Shown here: positions 11,942 through 23,961 of the stretch, one piece after another
Numbering within the stretch: the first letter of the stretch is position 1
Layout: the number at the start of each line of letters is the position of its first letter
NCBI GenBank assembly: GCA_030737835.1
Contig: CM060851.1
Coordinates: 3,376,615 to 3,440,614 of the forward strand
Reading direction: 5' to 3'
Length of the DNA: 64,000 nt
Origin: Acorus gramineus
Taxonomy: Eukaryota > Streptophyta > Magnoliopsida > Acorales > Acoraceae
The notes under the pieces: model-generated
Database searches by the model: none
What the model saw: the letters and a program-made list of their open reading frames with translations, nothing else
What the model was told of the DNA's origin: nothing
Made by a program: the position numbers and the translations under genes

Positions 11942-13139
11942 AGTATATATCATAATACAAATTGAAATATATATCAAAATACATTAGCATATTTTTTTTG
12001 AAATAATGAAAAGAAATTGTAGAGTCATATATTGTGATAGAGCACACACATTTCTATATACTGCGTTATTACAGTGTATGAGACTATAGAGGAGATCATA
12101 AAATAGACTAGAAGTATAAGAGCTCTGGATATTATTTTACTACTATTGAACCCCCCCCCTAACACACGATTTTAATTTTCCTATCCTGTGTTGTTTAGAT
12201 GCCCGATAATCGTGACCGTCCAATGAAAATGATTAGAATCGATCACGAACAAATGTAAAGAGTGATTCGTGGAAAAGAAAACAAGAGATTTGATGTAGTC
12301 AGTGATCTTTGTGCCACCCAATGAAGATGTTATGCAGGAAATGCTAAAACTATCTAAGTTGTGCATGTGTGATTTTTTTAGTAGATATTGATAAACACAA
12401 AGACAATTTCATAAATAGGTTTAATTTGCTACATATGTAATACTCTTTTATTGGTGGACATAGGAGCCTCTGAGTTTTGAAGACAGTGGATCGAAACATG
12501 TGACACTCCACAAATTAATTAATGAACAAATAAGAAAATGTTAGATCAGTCATTCATACATGTATGAAGAAACTTTTGTTGTCTTGCTATATTTTAAATT
12601 TTTTAATATTATAACTTTTTAGAGAATTATTTATTTATCGTTTTAAAATGCAATATATATATATTATTGAATTGAATGTATATCTTTTATGTTTTTCCTA
12701 ACCAAATAGGTGCAAGCCTAACATATTATATATATTAGATTAGAACCCCAAGAAAGATCATATATAGATATGAGTATTATCACTTGAAAAATATCTATTT
12801 ATGTCCTTCTCATCCAATGATCTGACTGACTTTAATAAGTTGGAGCTGTTCTCGTATATAAAAGCTGATTTTTCATATCTTTCGTAAATAATATTTTTTT
12901 CAATCTCTATCACTCTTTGAACTCGAACTTTCATGAAAACTTCCATATAATCACCATCCATGTACCATTTGGACTTTATATTCCTTGAATGCAAAATCAC
13001 CTGAAAAATAGATCCAAACATACCTCATCACACCAGCTGTTATTACATCCAACAGACTCTCTTTCCTAGCATTTTCACTAATTAGACTGATAGGAGAAAA
13101 ATGACAAAAACAATGAATCTCTCTTTGCAAAGAAGACAA
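11942..13139. other. intergenic, no supported gene
   Basis: AT-rich sequence with several short ORFs (near 12181, 12758, 12951) that lack recognisable protein features and overlap on the same strand in different frames. No repeat partner was noticed inside the window. Confidence 0.3.
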
Positions 13140-15160
13140 TAAACCATGGACTGTGGGACGGGGGACCCTATAATGTGTTTTAGAAGAAAGGTAATGTTTG
13201 AAATTTGGATAAAACTTGTCTTGTCAATTATGGGTTATGTGTGTGCATTGTATAAGCTGGCAACAAAAAGGTTCTGTGTCTTTGCATTGTTGGGACACTG
13301 TGGAATCTCATCTGTCGATTTAGGTTTGCCGACAATTGGGCACTGTATCTTAAGCATATAACATTTGTTCCATGTAAAATGTTATATGTAATTATTTCTT
13401 AATCTTATTTTCAATCTACATATTTTGATTTTTTTTAATAAATACTTTATTTGATGAGATACAAGTTTTTATAAAAAAAAAATAAAACATATAGTCTAAT
13501 AAAATGCATGAATATATTTATAGAAAATATAAAAAATTTAACAAGGCATATATCTTGTTAATGTAAATATATGACGCTAACGAAACATATGAGACTGAAA
13601 TTGAAAAATAGACTGTGTGTAACAAAGCTCTTGTTCAACATGTGCAAGAGATATAAATGTATATTCCGTTCTTTTTTAGTCTCACTTTTAGCACATTCAT
13701 AATTATATTACTTTATTTGAAAATATACATAATGAAAATAATTTCATATAAATGTATATGTATTTATATAAAAGTACATAACAAAAAGTAAAACTAAAAA
13801 TAGGGATGGTATCGTATTTTTTTTAGTACAACAAAGACAGACAGTAGGTAATTGAGTAAACACTTTTCTAACTTGTTTTTGTGTTAGAAGCTATCATAAG
13901 TATAAAACATGAATAAGAGAAAATGTGTAATTGAAACCTTACCCTTCCATTTGGAACGAGGAATAAGCTATTATGAGATTTATATCTATTCCAGGAATAT
14001 ATAACTTTATTAATGGAATATGTGATTTTCTGTTTGGTTGTGTTTTTTATTCTCATTAGAAAATGTAATAATAAAAGTTGAGTTGTTTGGTTGATGAAGA
14101 ATAAAATATAAATAAGGTATAAAAAGTTGATTTGATATGTGGACCATATTGATCGATGTATATATAAGAGGTGATCATATGTAATTTAATGTGACGAGAT
14201 ATGATTTTTTTTATGTGATGGTGAGCCTCACCTTTCATGGGAATAGATAAATTCGGTGTAAGCTTATCCGAGGAGTTACATAGAATTGTTATACTCTCTT
14301 ATACTCATTTATAGTAGCACAGTAATACCAAGTTATACTCTGTAAACAAACAGCCATTTTTCTCTATCCATTCTTATCCCAGCTTATACCACCCTTATGC
14401 TCCCATCTAAAGGGGGGGTACATGTTCAAAGCTTCTGATTTAACCTTCCATGATCTTGTAGAGAATCGAATCACACACACTCCTTGCTTCCATTTGATAT
14501 GAACTCGAGAGATTGTTTACTAGAAATAATCACACTTATCTACAATGTTTCTCTATATCTTTGTTTGATTTTGTTTTAAAAGCGTGCGTGTATGCTCTGA
14601 CTTTAAAATATCAAAACAACAAATGATAAAAAAAAATTAAATAGTAGACTCTTACCATTGTTACTTTTATTACGAAAACGTGATTCTAAGTCTAAATGAA
14701 GGTGAGAGAATAAAGAATACACAATAGATACTAGAAAAAAGACAGAGTGAAAAACATGCAATTACAAGTGCTACAAATAGATACTATAAACAACAAATGA
14801 TAATTAATATCCCACTTGAAGTGGGAAGTGGTTGAAACTAACACATGCAATTGCAAGTGCTACATATAGTTTTAGATTGTGACAACATCGATCCATTGGA
14901 TCATATCACAGCAATGCCCTAAATGGGTGCTCAACCTTACATAATACAACATTGTGTTTGTGAAAGTTTCTTGTAGTTTAAATTATTTCCCTTAGTTTTA
15001 AGGATTGAATTGAAAATTAGAGAGATTATTTTTAGAACTTTATTTAAAAAAAAAAAAAAAAAACTCTTAGTTGGTTGCTGATGCAATATTGCAATAGTGG
15101 TGAAATTCAAATAATAATGACAAAAAAATCTTTAATTCCTCACCCTCGACCAAAAACAAA

Positions 15161-15357
15161 GGTCCAGTTTAGTAACTCTTGCCCAAAAGAAGAGTTTTTC
15201 CTTCTCAGAAATCCAGTTCTGTTTTAATTCCCTGGAAGGAAAAATTTGGTATGGAATGTTCAAGAATGAACACAGGAATGAAAATTTTCAAAATAATTTT
15301 TCTGAACATTCCAGCAGAATGAGAATGAGAGTGAAAAAGAATGTCAAACTGACCCTT
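15161..15357. mobile_element. 197-bp MITE present in one repeat copy and absent from the other
   Basis: It starts GGTCCAGTTTAGTAA and ends TGTCAAACTGACCCTT, which are imperfect inverted repeats, between AAA on both sides (15158-15160 and 15358-15360). The paralogous copy near 18720 reads CAAAAACAAACTAAAAG straight through, an empty site with one AAA. This fixes the ends and shows insertion after the duplication. Confidence 0.6.
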
Positions 15358-18065
15358 AAACTAGAAGCTTTTTTTAAATTTAAATTATAAAATTTTATGG
15401 TGGAAAATTTTATATACTGCCAATCCTAAGAAAGTGGACTTGTGTCCCAAGGGTTCCTTAGGCCCCAAACATTGAGTTGCTTGTTAATCCTGCTTGTTAG
15501 CTTACATGACAAATTATATTACATTTGGATCAACGCCTAGTCTTGTCAAAGGACCATAGGGTGCCGTTTGAGTAGTTGAATATGGAACAATATGAGGGAA
15601 TAAATGAGTACAAGTCTAAAAGATTGTTGAGATGAAATGAATAGATTGGTATATGTGAGATAAGTTGTTTAGGTTAAATAATGAATTGCATCATTTTAAT
15701 CAAGTCATAATATTGAATTTGGAAAAAGTATTTGTGATAAATCTTCGTTGTTTAGAAAGAGTCTTTATAATGATTGTAAAATTATTTTTATGAACATTTT
15801 GATGCACTCTGAACATACTTAAAATAAGTTATGAAATTGTTTTTGAAAATGTTTTTAAAAGTCTAGAACATGCATCACCAACAACCGTTAGACGCATAAC
15901 CCAATTTGGTCTGCATGATTTACCATAAATATCTTTTCAAAAATTAAAGTTTTTCTAAAATCAAATTATTTTAGTAGATTTAATTTAGAATATTAGTTGA
16001 TTTTGAAAATTGGACCCTATAGATTATGTTAAGCAGGTGTTACAGGATTCTGTAAATAAACAGTGTACAAAATTATATTACAGATAGAATAGAAGCCCTT
16101 GAATGGTGGGCCATGAAACCGACAAAAAAATAAAAGGACCCAAGTGCTCTAGTTAATATATCCATGGTTTTTTGTTTTTTATTTTTTTGGTGCAAGATGT
16201 ATCCATGCTTTTAATTTTTTTTCATTTTTTTGGTGCAAGATATGTACTTGCTTTTATATTATTTATTATCAAACGTTATGTTTAATGTTTATAAAAAGAC
16301 ATTATTATACACAATCCTATTTACACTTGTAATTGCAATAACTCATACATTATTAGTCACCTACACTCATTGTAATGAGATATATACCTCGTAAATTTTT
16401 TTTATATCTTCTACAAATGAGTTTATACAATTCATTGGTATGCTTTATTTTTTATAGAAATAATACATCAATAGATGAAATATACTATTTTTAAAAAAAA
16501 AATCAAAACATGAGCAAATTATACTTGGGGGTGTAAAACAAATTGAGTGTAACATTTTTCTTATAAAAAAGAACTTTTAGTTACAACAACTACTATACAT
16601 CTCAATCATTCAACAAAAAAATGAAATGGTATGTGTTAATCGGGTTCAACTCATCGATCGATCTAAGGTCTCACGAAATTCTCCAGATCGACGAGCCCTC
16701 TCATGAACTTCTTCCACTCAAGGTGAGTATAGCATTGTTGAAAAATATATATATTTCATTTGTTACAAAAATGTATATAGCTTGCTAAATCAGATGTACT
16801 ATTTAAAAAAAATGATAAAAACATAAGATGAATTGCATTTGTGGTTGTAAATAAGACTTTATGTAACAATATTTTCTTTATGAAAAACGTTTCAATTACG
16901 ACATCTACATCTCAATTGTCCAGCCAACAAATTAAAAGGTTAAAGGCATACGGGTCGTTGTAAATATGCATGATCCCATATAAGAAGAATGAATTATCTT
17001 TCTAGATTAAAGTAACCAAACTGACATGACCATGCATGCAGTAAACCACTATTTTGCGAAGGAAAAAAAAACAAAGATTAAGGTTGTGTGGGGAAACATA
17101 ACATATGATACCTGTATGTTCTTCCATGTGGTATGTGCAATATATAAGCTGGCAATGAAAGGAATTTTGTTGGCATGTGTTGTTGGGGCAGCTTGAGATC
17201 CGTATATATAGGTAGGTTTACTGAGAAGTCGGGGAACATGGCAAGTATATATGGTATCCAAAGTGTCTATATAATTATAAGGTGATGGTCATGGATATGT
17301 TGGGCAATGGCACAAGACAACAAAATTATCTTCAACATGTCACATTACATACACCAAAAGAAAATAAAAATATCACACTGCATTTTTTTTAAAGGATATA
17401 TAGTTACATTGCAAAATGTTGTTTGAATCGGCATGTTTATGTAATCATCTCTCAAGGTAACCCCTTAGGTCAAACCATGAATTGCATCATTTTAATCAAG
17501 TCATGAAGAATTTTGAAGAAATTTTTTTTGATAAATCTTCATTGTTTTGAAAGAGTTTTTATAATGATTTTAAAATTAATTTTATTAACATTTTGATGCA
17601 CTTTGAACATAGTTAAAATAATTGAAAGTTACACTCCATCATTGATGGCAGTGGTCTTATCAACGGGTTGCGGCTCAATCCGGACATGACCGGATAAAAA
17701 GTGTAAAATAATCGATCTAGAGGACCTAAGACCTGATATGGATCCAACCTGAATGACCCGACTATCCAAACAAGATGGGTCCGGGGTCACCCCGGCATGT
17801 CCTATGGTCCTGAGTTACCCAACCCAATAATAATCCACCCAACCCCATAACCCTTGCCTAGACCACCCAACACCGAGACCCAAAGCTAACCCAAATATAT
17901 AGACTACCCAACCCACTGGTCCACTATCCAAACATGAAGTCAAGGTGAAAAAAAATAAAAAGAAAAACCCTAGCCTAGACATTTCTCACCACCTTATGCC
18001 TCCATTGCAAGTGCTGCAAATAGTTTTAGACAACATCGATCGATTTGGTCATATCACCTAACCAT

Positions 18066-18505
18066 CATACAATTTTTTTTTTTAAGCTAAAATATGGACA
18101 TATTCATTTATATAAAATAGAGCATGTTTGAATGGTGATGAGGAGAAAACAAAAAAAAAATAACATACAAAAAATAAAATAAAATAGTACAAGAACATCA
18201 AAAAGAGAAGGCGACAGAAGAGTACAAAAAGTTTCTAACCCCTCCTCCCCCTTCAAAAAGCGAAGGTGACGAAAGAGTACAAAAAGTTTCTAACCCCTCC
18301 CCCCCTTCAAAAAGCGAAGGCGACGGAAGAGTATAAAAAGTTTCTAACCCCTCCCCCCCTTTCAAAAAGCGAAGGCGACGGAAGAGTACAAAAAGTTTCT
18401 AGACCCCCTAGGTGAGACCCCCAATCAATGATAGATTAATAAGTCGAGTCTCAAAGATTTTCAAAGTAGAAGCACATTTCTCGGAGGACAGAACCATTTC
18501 ACAAT
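18066..18505 (-). mobile_element. insertion with poly(A) end, probably LINE-derived, in repeat copy 2
   Basis: The first copy of the duplicated block passes from CATATCAC to the TTGTGTTTGTGAAAGTTTC region within about 60 bases. The second copy has about 440 extra bases here. The insert opens on the left with a T12 run, as a minus-strand poly(A) tail would, and carries the minisatellite at 18199-18409. No reverse-transcriptase frame is visible in it, so the LINE assignment is weak. Confidence 0.35.
18199..18409. repeat. minisatellite, about four units of 54-55 bp
   Basis: Units start at 18199, 18254, 18308 and 18363 (the last partial). Each opens CAAAAAGCGAAGGCGACGGA, continues AGAGTACAAAAAGTTTCTAA and ends in a C-rich run. 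Units differ by a few substitutions and by one base in the C-run. There are no unique spacers, so it is not a CRISPR array. Confidence 0.9.
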
Positions 18506-19409
18506 CTCCATATATAACTTTGTATTCGTGAAAATTACTTGTAGTTTAAATTGTTCGCTCAGTTTTAAGGATTCAATAGAAGATTAGAGAGATTATTTAT
18601 GGTACTTTATTTTCAAAAAGAAACATTCTTGGTTGGTTGCTGATGCTAGTGGTGGAATTCACATAATAACATTCAAATAATAAATGACAGAAAAAATCTT
18701 TAATTCCTCAACACCTAGCAAAAACAAACTAAAAGAAAGCTAAAAGCTTTTTTAAAATTTAAATTATAATATTTTTATGGTGGAAAATTTACTGACAAAT
18801 CCCAAGAAAGTGGACTTGTGTCCCAAGGGTTCCTTGGTTAAGGCTCCAAACATTTGAGTTGCTTGTTAATCCAGCTTGCCAGCTTACATGACAAACTATA
18901 TTACATTGGAGAAAATGTGCCTACTCTTGTCAAAGGACTTCAGGGATTTTGCATGCAAAATTATGTCTGAATTGGCATTTTTATGTGACAAATCAAATAA
19001 ACAAGTCAATTTAATATCTTGTGTTTTTTAAATGAATGAAGAAGACCGAAAATCTGGGAGCGACTGAAGTCTCAAATTTTAATTTCCTCGTGATTATTAA
19101 GCATCTCTCAAGGTAACCTCCTAGGTTAAACCATGAATTGCATCATTTTAGTCAAGTCATAACATTGAATCTTGAATAAGTTTTTTTTATAAATCTTCAT
19201 TTGTTTTGAAAGAGTTTTTATAATGATTTAAAAATTCTTTTTATGAACATTTTGATGCACTTTGAACATACTTAAACAAGTAATGAAAAGTTTTTGAAAA
19301 GATTTTTTAAAGGGTTTTCATAATACTGTTTTGTGGTACTCTGTTTGGATACCACAAACAAACCATCTAGACAAATAACCCAATCTTGTCCGCACGATTT
19401 ACCATACAT

Positions 19410-21050
19410 ATCTTTTCAGAAAACAACTTTCCAGTATACCATCATTGGGATGATGCTTGTATTAAATAAGAATTTTGTCTCTGTTTTTTTGTTGATTGAT
19501 GCTTTCTATTAAGTAGAATTTAGATAATTACAGTATTAAAAAAAAATGTCGTGTTTGTCTGGATTTTTTTTTATGTATATTATATAAAAATATGTTATTT
19601 ATTTTTATACTACCATCATAAATAAGGTATTTATTCTTATATCATTAAATACTTTCTTAATTAAATAATATGCCACTCTCTTATATTTTTTTAACCAAAA
19701 TCAAATTTAACTATAATTAGTTTTTAATTAAAAAGTAAAAATAACAAAAATAACTTTAGCATAATGTTTATCATATTGTAAATAAACATTATAACCTAAT
19801 AAATCTTTTGTTATTTCCAAATCATCCGTGATCCATTCAACCTTACCCCTTCTTTCATTTTCTTCCAATCAAGGTCTATGTTTTTTTTTTAATTTCTCAT
19901 TTTTATTATATATATGATTAGTTGTTCCCAAAATTATATAATTTCATTTCTACCGATGTAAGTAATAATAATTATTATGTTTTTGGATTTTAAAGAGTTT
20001 TTATGTTTAATTTTTCTATTTTTTGGATTTTAAATGAAATTTTCACATTAAAATTAAAAAAAAAATTTAAATGTTGTATTTGGTAAGGTAATATGTGCAA
20101 AATAAACAAAATAAATGTAGTTTTTTTAAGACTTTAATGGTTCTAATAGAAATTTGGATGGAAATTAATTATGATAATAAATATGCATAATTACTAACTA
20201 TTTTAATGGTATAAAAATAATAGGTTATTTGGAGTGATATAAAAATAAATAACATATGGTATACATGCCAAAAAAAAAAAAAAAACTTTTTTTAAAATTA
20301 TGTTCAATTGTACAAAAATATAAACGGCCCTTGTTTCTATTCTCTGTTCCATTTTCTTTTCCAAAAAATGGAATTAAATTTTTTTTCATTATGCACAAAT
20401 TAAGAATGTTCAGGGCACATGATTACGGTGAGTGAATTGGGAAAATTGCGGGTAGCTGGAAACTAATTTAGCTCCATCCAGAATAAAGTTTCAAACAGAT
20501 TTTACTTTCATAAAATTAATTTTATAGGCAATTTGTTTTAACGATATAGATTTGAATTTGAGTTTGGTGGCTTTCAATTATGCATAATTTATTAAGTAAT
20601 AATTTCTCTCAATTTTTGTTTGATTGATGCTTTCTATTAAGGCTCCATTTTGATGTGAGTTTCAAACCCCTACTTTTAGAAAATCAATCTGCATGGCCGT
20701 ATTAAAAAACGTTGTTTATGGAAAGTTTCATATGCGACTATTTTATTGAATGCAAGAAATGTCAAAAGTTGCATTTGTCTTCGTCTCATTTGAATCCACG
20801 TTTGGTCTTTCCACCATAGAATTGACATAAACGTGGATCCAAACATGAACTAAGTAAGCATTTAGATAATCACACAATAAAAAAAAAAAAAACTTAAATA
20901 ATTGTCGTGTTTGTTGTCACGCGTTATTTTTCCATTTTATATTGAATAATACAAAAATAAAAATGACATTTGTTCTTATTCTCTCTGTCACCTTGTAAAC
21001 ATTTATAATCCTATATAAAAAAAAAAAAAAAAAAATCTTCTTCTGCATCA
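19410..21050. other. intergenic, no supported gene
   Basis: AT-rich sequence with A and T homopolymers (for example near 20270, 20880 and 21015). No ORF with protein-like composition and no clear element ends were found. Confidence 0.3.
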
Positions 21051-21329
21051 TAATAACTAAACTAACGTGACCGGTAAACCACTATTTTGCGATGGAAAAG
21101 AAAACATGGATTAAGGTTGTGTTGGGAAACATAACATATGATACATGTATGTTCTTTTGTATGGTATGTGCAATAATATATGTGCAATGAAAGGATTTTG
21201 TTCGTATATACAGGTAGGTTTACAGACAAATCGACCACTAGGTTAAGCATGGAACATGGCAGGTTTGGTATCCAAAGTAGCTAAGGGTAATGGATTTGTA
21301 GGGCATTGGCACAAGCCAAGAAAATGAGT

Positions 21330-21520
21330 TGGGCTCTCATCCTCAACGGGGCCAACGGGTTCAGATCCAGTCAGGATTGGCTTCAGTCAGTCCTGTCAGT
21401 ATCAAATTTCACAATCTATGAATTAATCTACATAGCCTATGAATTGAACTGCATAGCCAATTGTTGGGTACATGCGTCACTTTCCTATTAGATCCAATCA
21501 AACTTAGGTTTGGTGGGTAC
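21330..21520. mobile_element. foldback MITE family fragment
   Basis: The segment contains CAGATCCAGTCAGGATTGG, CAGTCCTGTCAGTATCAAATT, GAATTGAACTGCATAGCCAATTG and CCTATTAGATCCAATC. All are words of the element at 27353-27663. Only one arm is recognisable. Confidence 0.45.
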
Positions 21521-21529
21521 CATTGACAT

Positions 21530-22827
21530 CCATTTGCAAAAGGAAAATGATATGTCTTGCCCATACCCCATTTATAGCTCACATTTTTTTTAAAAAAATA
21601 ACACTCATTTATTGAAGTACATAATTGTTGTATGAAATGAAGTATATATTTAGATACAATACTATATTTTTTTTTGAAAATTTTAATTTTTTTACTATAA
21701 TAGTCATAGTGTATGAGACTATAAAACGGGCTACAAAACATACTGAGTGTATCAGCACTCTTTGTAAAATATTGTAGCTTCTTTCGATGACCCTAAGATA
21801 TTTTTTTGTAGGATAATATAAGGGGCAATCTCACGAACACTTCTCACATGTTTTAATTTTTTTTTATGAAAAAATTATCTCGCGCATGTGTGTGTTTATG
21901 AGCCAAACCCCACCACAAGGTAGGTCTTCCCCCCTTCCCAAAAGCGGGGTGCCCCTTGGGGCCCTTTTAAAAAAAAAGTGATAAGTCTTATCTAATGGAG
22001 CATACATTTTGGTGAGAAGTATATTTTGTTTTATAGTGAATTGAACGGGTCTATTTTTAACAAATGTTAAAAAAATCTAACAAGGTATATACTAATATAC
22101 ATCACAGGTATATACCTCACTGGTTGATTATAGAGATATATGGACTGCGTGTAATATCACTCTTTTTTTTAAATTATACACTTTTCCAATTGAATACAAA
22201 ACATTTTACCATTTCTGTTCATAGTACACCAGAAATCTCTATTTGACAAATGAATGGATACATGATTATTCCAAAAATCCAACCTTACATTTTATAAAAG
22301 TATATGTAAAAAACGACGTCAATAAATTATAATATTCTTGGACAATTGTTAAATATCTTGGTGACCTGAAATTCATTAGCTTTGTTACACACAATTTGTT
22401 TTTTTTTTTTAACTCAAATTCCAGTTTCATTTATCTCGTTAGCATCATATACTTATATTAACAAAATATGTCTCATTATAATTTTTTGTAAGCAATTCAT
22501 TAGATATATACTATATTTTTCTTATAAAAATACATACCTCATTAAATGAGATATATTATTTTTAAAAAATTCAAAACATAGGAGGAATGAAAAAAAAGAC
22601 CGTAAGTAACATTTTTCTAAATTAAAAATCTTTTGTAAAACCATACAATGAATCATTGGACAAAAAATTATTTTATTCCTAGTTCAAACACAAATTTGAT
22701 ACATCTAAATAAAACATCCACATATAAAATTATTATTTCAGTGCTAAATCATAATTTTTATATAAAACTTAAATGTGAGAGAAAGAGAGAGAGTCGCGCC
22801 CTCTGCCCACCTCCTCTACGCCGCCAC
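21530..22827. other. intergenic, no supported gene
   Basis: AT-rich, with short ORFs in both strands and no recognisable protein. A short GAGAGAAAGAGAGAG run lies near 22776. Nothing further is supported. Confidence 0.3.
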
Positions 22828-22982
22828 TGTTAAATATATTAATATGTATTATGGGTATTTTAGTATTTCTTCTCATTAATTAAGAGTAGATTAGTCATTT
22901 TATTCATTCCCTTTTATACTATATATATTGGGTGTAAACCCTAATGAGATATTGGTTCATTCTCTTATTTCTGATTCTAACA
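22828..22982 (+). mobile_element. Copia-type 5' LTR, 155 bp
   Basis: It begins TGTTAAATATATTAATATG and ends TTCTGATTCTAACA, so it has the TG...CA boundary within a short TGTTA/TAACA inverted repeat. A retrotransposon primer-binding site follows directly. It contains a TATA-like ATATATATTGG stretch near 22920. No second LTR is seen downstream: the element is cut off by about 23340, where a MITE begins. Confidence 0.7.
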
Positions 22983-22997
22983 TGGTATCAGAGCTTG
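22983..22997 (+). promoter_or_regulatory. retrotransposon primer-binding site for initiator tRNA-Met
   Basis: TGGTATCAGAGCTTG lies immediately after the LTR. TGGTATCAGAGC is the standard complement of the plant initiator methionine tRNA 3' end used by many Copia elements. Confidence 0.8.
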
Positions 22998-23340
22998 AAT
23001 TCAATTTTTTTTCCTTTTTATTGATTTATTGTTGACGTTATTCTCCGTTCACAAAATCGTCGGCGCTTCGCCGTCTGTCGTTGCCCCGCGTAGCCCCCGT
23101 GCAGCTCAGCCACTGCCCCCACCGCTGCCCCGCGCAGCCTCGTCACAGTCCAGCTGCTGCTCCCGCACAGCCCCGTCGCGACTGTTGCCCTGCCATACCA
23201 TCCGCCACCGTCCTCTCCCTCCTCTTTTCTTTTCCTTCCATCCGCTCTCTCACCATTCCAAACCCACCACCCAATTTTTTTTTAGGGGTGGGTTTAAAAT
23301 TAAGGTTGCAGAATATCTCCTCCCAAATGTTTAGTTACAA
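22998..23340 (+). mobile_element. truncated internal region of the Copia-type element
   Basis: It follows the primer-binding site. It is unusually GC-rich around 23050-23230 and encodes Pro/Ser/Ala/Arg-rich chance frames on the plus strand. No capsid zinc knuckle (CCHC), protease, integrase or reverse transcriptase is present, so coding capacity was lost or never present, as in miniature terminal-repeat elements. Confidence 0.4.
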
Positions 23341-23350
23341 GAAAATGTTA

Positions 23351-23958
23351 GAGCATCTCCAATTTTATACTCAAACCTTTACTCAAATTTAAATCACCCA
23401 AAACCCTCTTCAACCATATACCCATACCAATACCAAATCAAGTTTTTACTCAAAGTTTTCCCTAAATCAAGGGAGACTTAAATCTTTACCCAAATTTTCA
23501 ACATCTCTTTTTCCCTTTATCTCCACATTTTCTATTAAAATGTGACATTTTTGTTGAATTATATTAGATGTCTTCCCACCCCGCAAAAATTTTTACCATC
23601 TCTTGAAACAAAAAATAAAAATAAAATGGTGGTCTTCTTTCTTAGTCTTCATCTTTGGTTTTTAACTTCTTATTTTTACTCTAATAAAAAAATATTATTT
23701 TTACTTTTTAAAAAAAAATTGGATGATTATAATTTTTAAATTTAAATATCTTGAAGGGAAAAAAAATTAAGTAATAAAAATGTTTGGAGAAAAACTTTGA
23801 AAATGTTTATAGGAAATAATTAGAAAAAAATATGAATTTTTAAAAAGATTTGAATAAAATACAAAGTGATGGTTGAAGACACATCATATCAAACCAAGCT
23901 TTTGCTCAAATTTTAAGTAAAATTTAAGTATATGTCTGAGTAAGGGCTAGAGATGACC
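23351..23958. mobile_element. Tourist-like MITE, 608 bp, TTA target duplication
   Basis: It starts GAGCATCTCCAATTTTATAC and ends GGGCTAGAGATGACC. The ends are inverted repeats (GAGCATCTCCAA against GGTCATCTCTAG) and the next 30 or so bases also pair (TTTACTCAAATTT inverse). Flanked by TTA at 23348-23350 and 23959-23961, the PIF/Harbinger target. The ORF inside it is a chance reading. Confidence 0.65.
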
Positions 23959-23961
23959 TTA

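Larger units (their letters stand above)
13140..21330 (+). repeat. degenerate direct-repeat block, period about 4 kb
   Basis: Several unlinked blocks recur in the same orientation. Block 1 (GTGCAATATATAAGCTGGCAA region) is at 13180-13350, 17040-17280 and 21060-21330. Block 2 (CAACATCGATC...CATATCAC) is at 14880 and 18020. Block 3 (AAGAAAGTGGACTTGTGTCC) is at 15420-15555 and 18790-18930. Block 4 (GAATTGCATCATTTTA...TTTTGATGCACT) is at 15670-15840, 17470-17620 and 19130-19270. Order is mostly kept, so old tandem duplication with later insertions is the simplest reading. No coding frame survives in the blocks; what the unit originally was is unknown. Confidence 0.55.

Noticed and set aside
18199-18409. 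Regular repeats that could suggest a CRISPR array
   Set aside because: The units are contiguous 54-55 bp repeats with no unique spacers, in a plant nuclear context.
23029-23392. Two overlapping 100-codon plus-strand ORFs
   Set aside because: Pro/Ser/Ala/Arg-rich readings of a GC-rich retroelement leader in two frames at once; no domain and no splice support.
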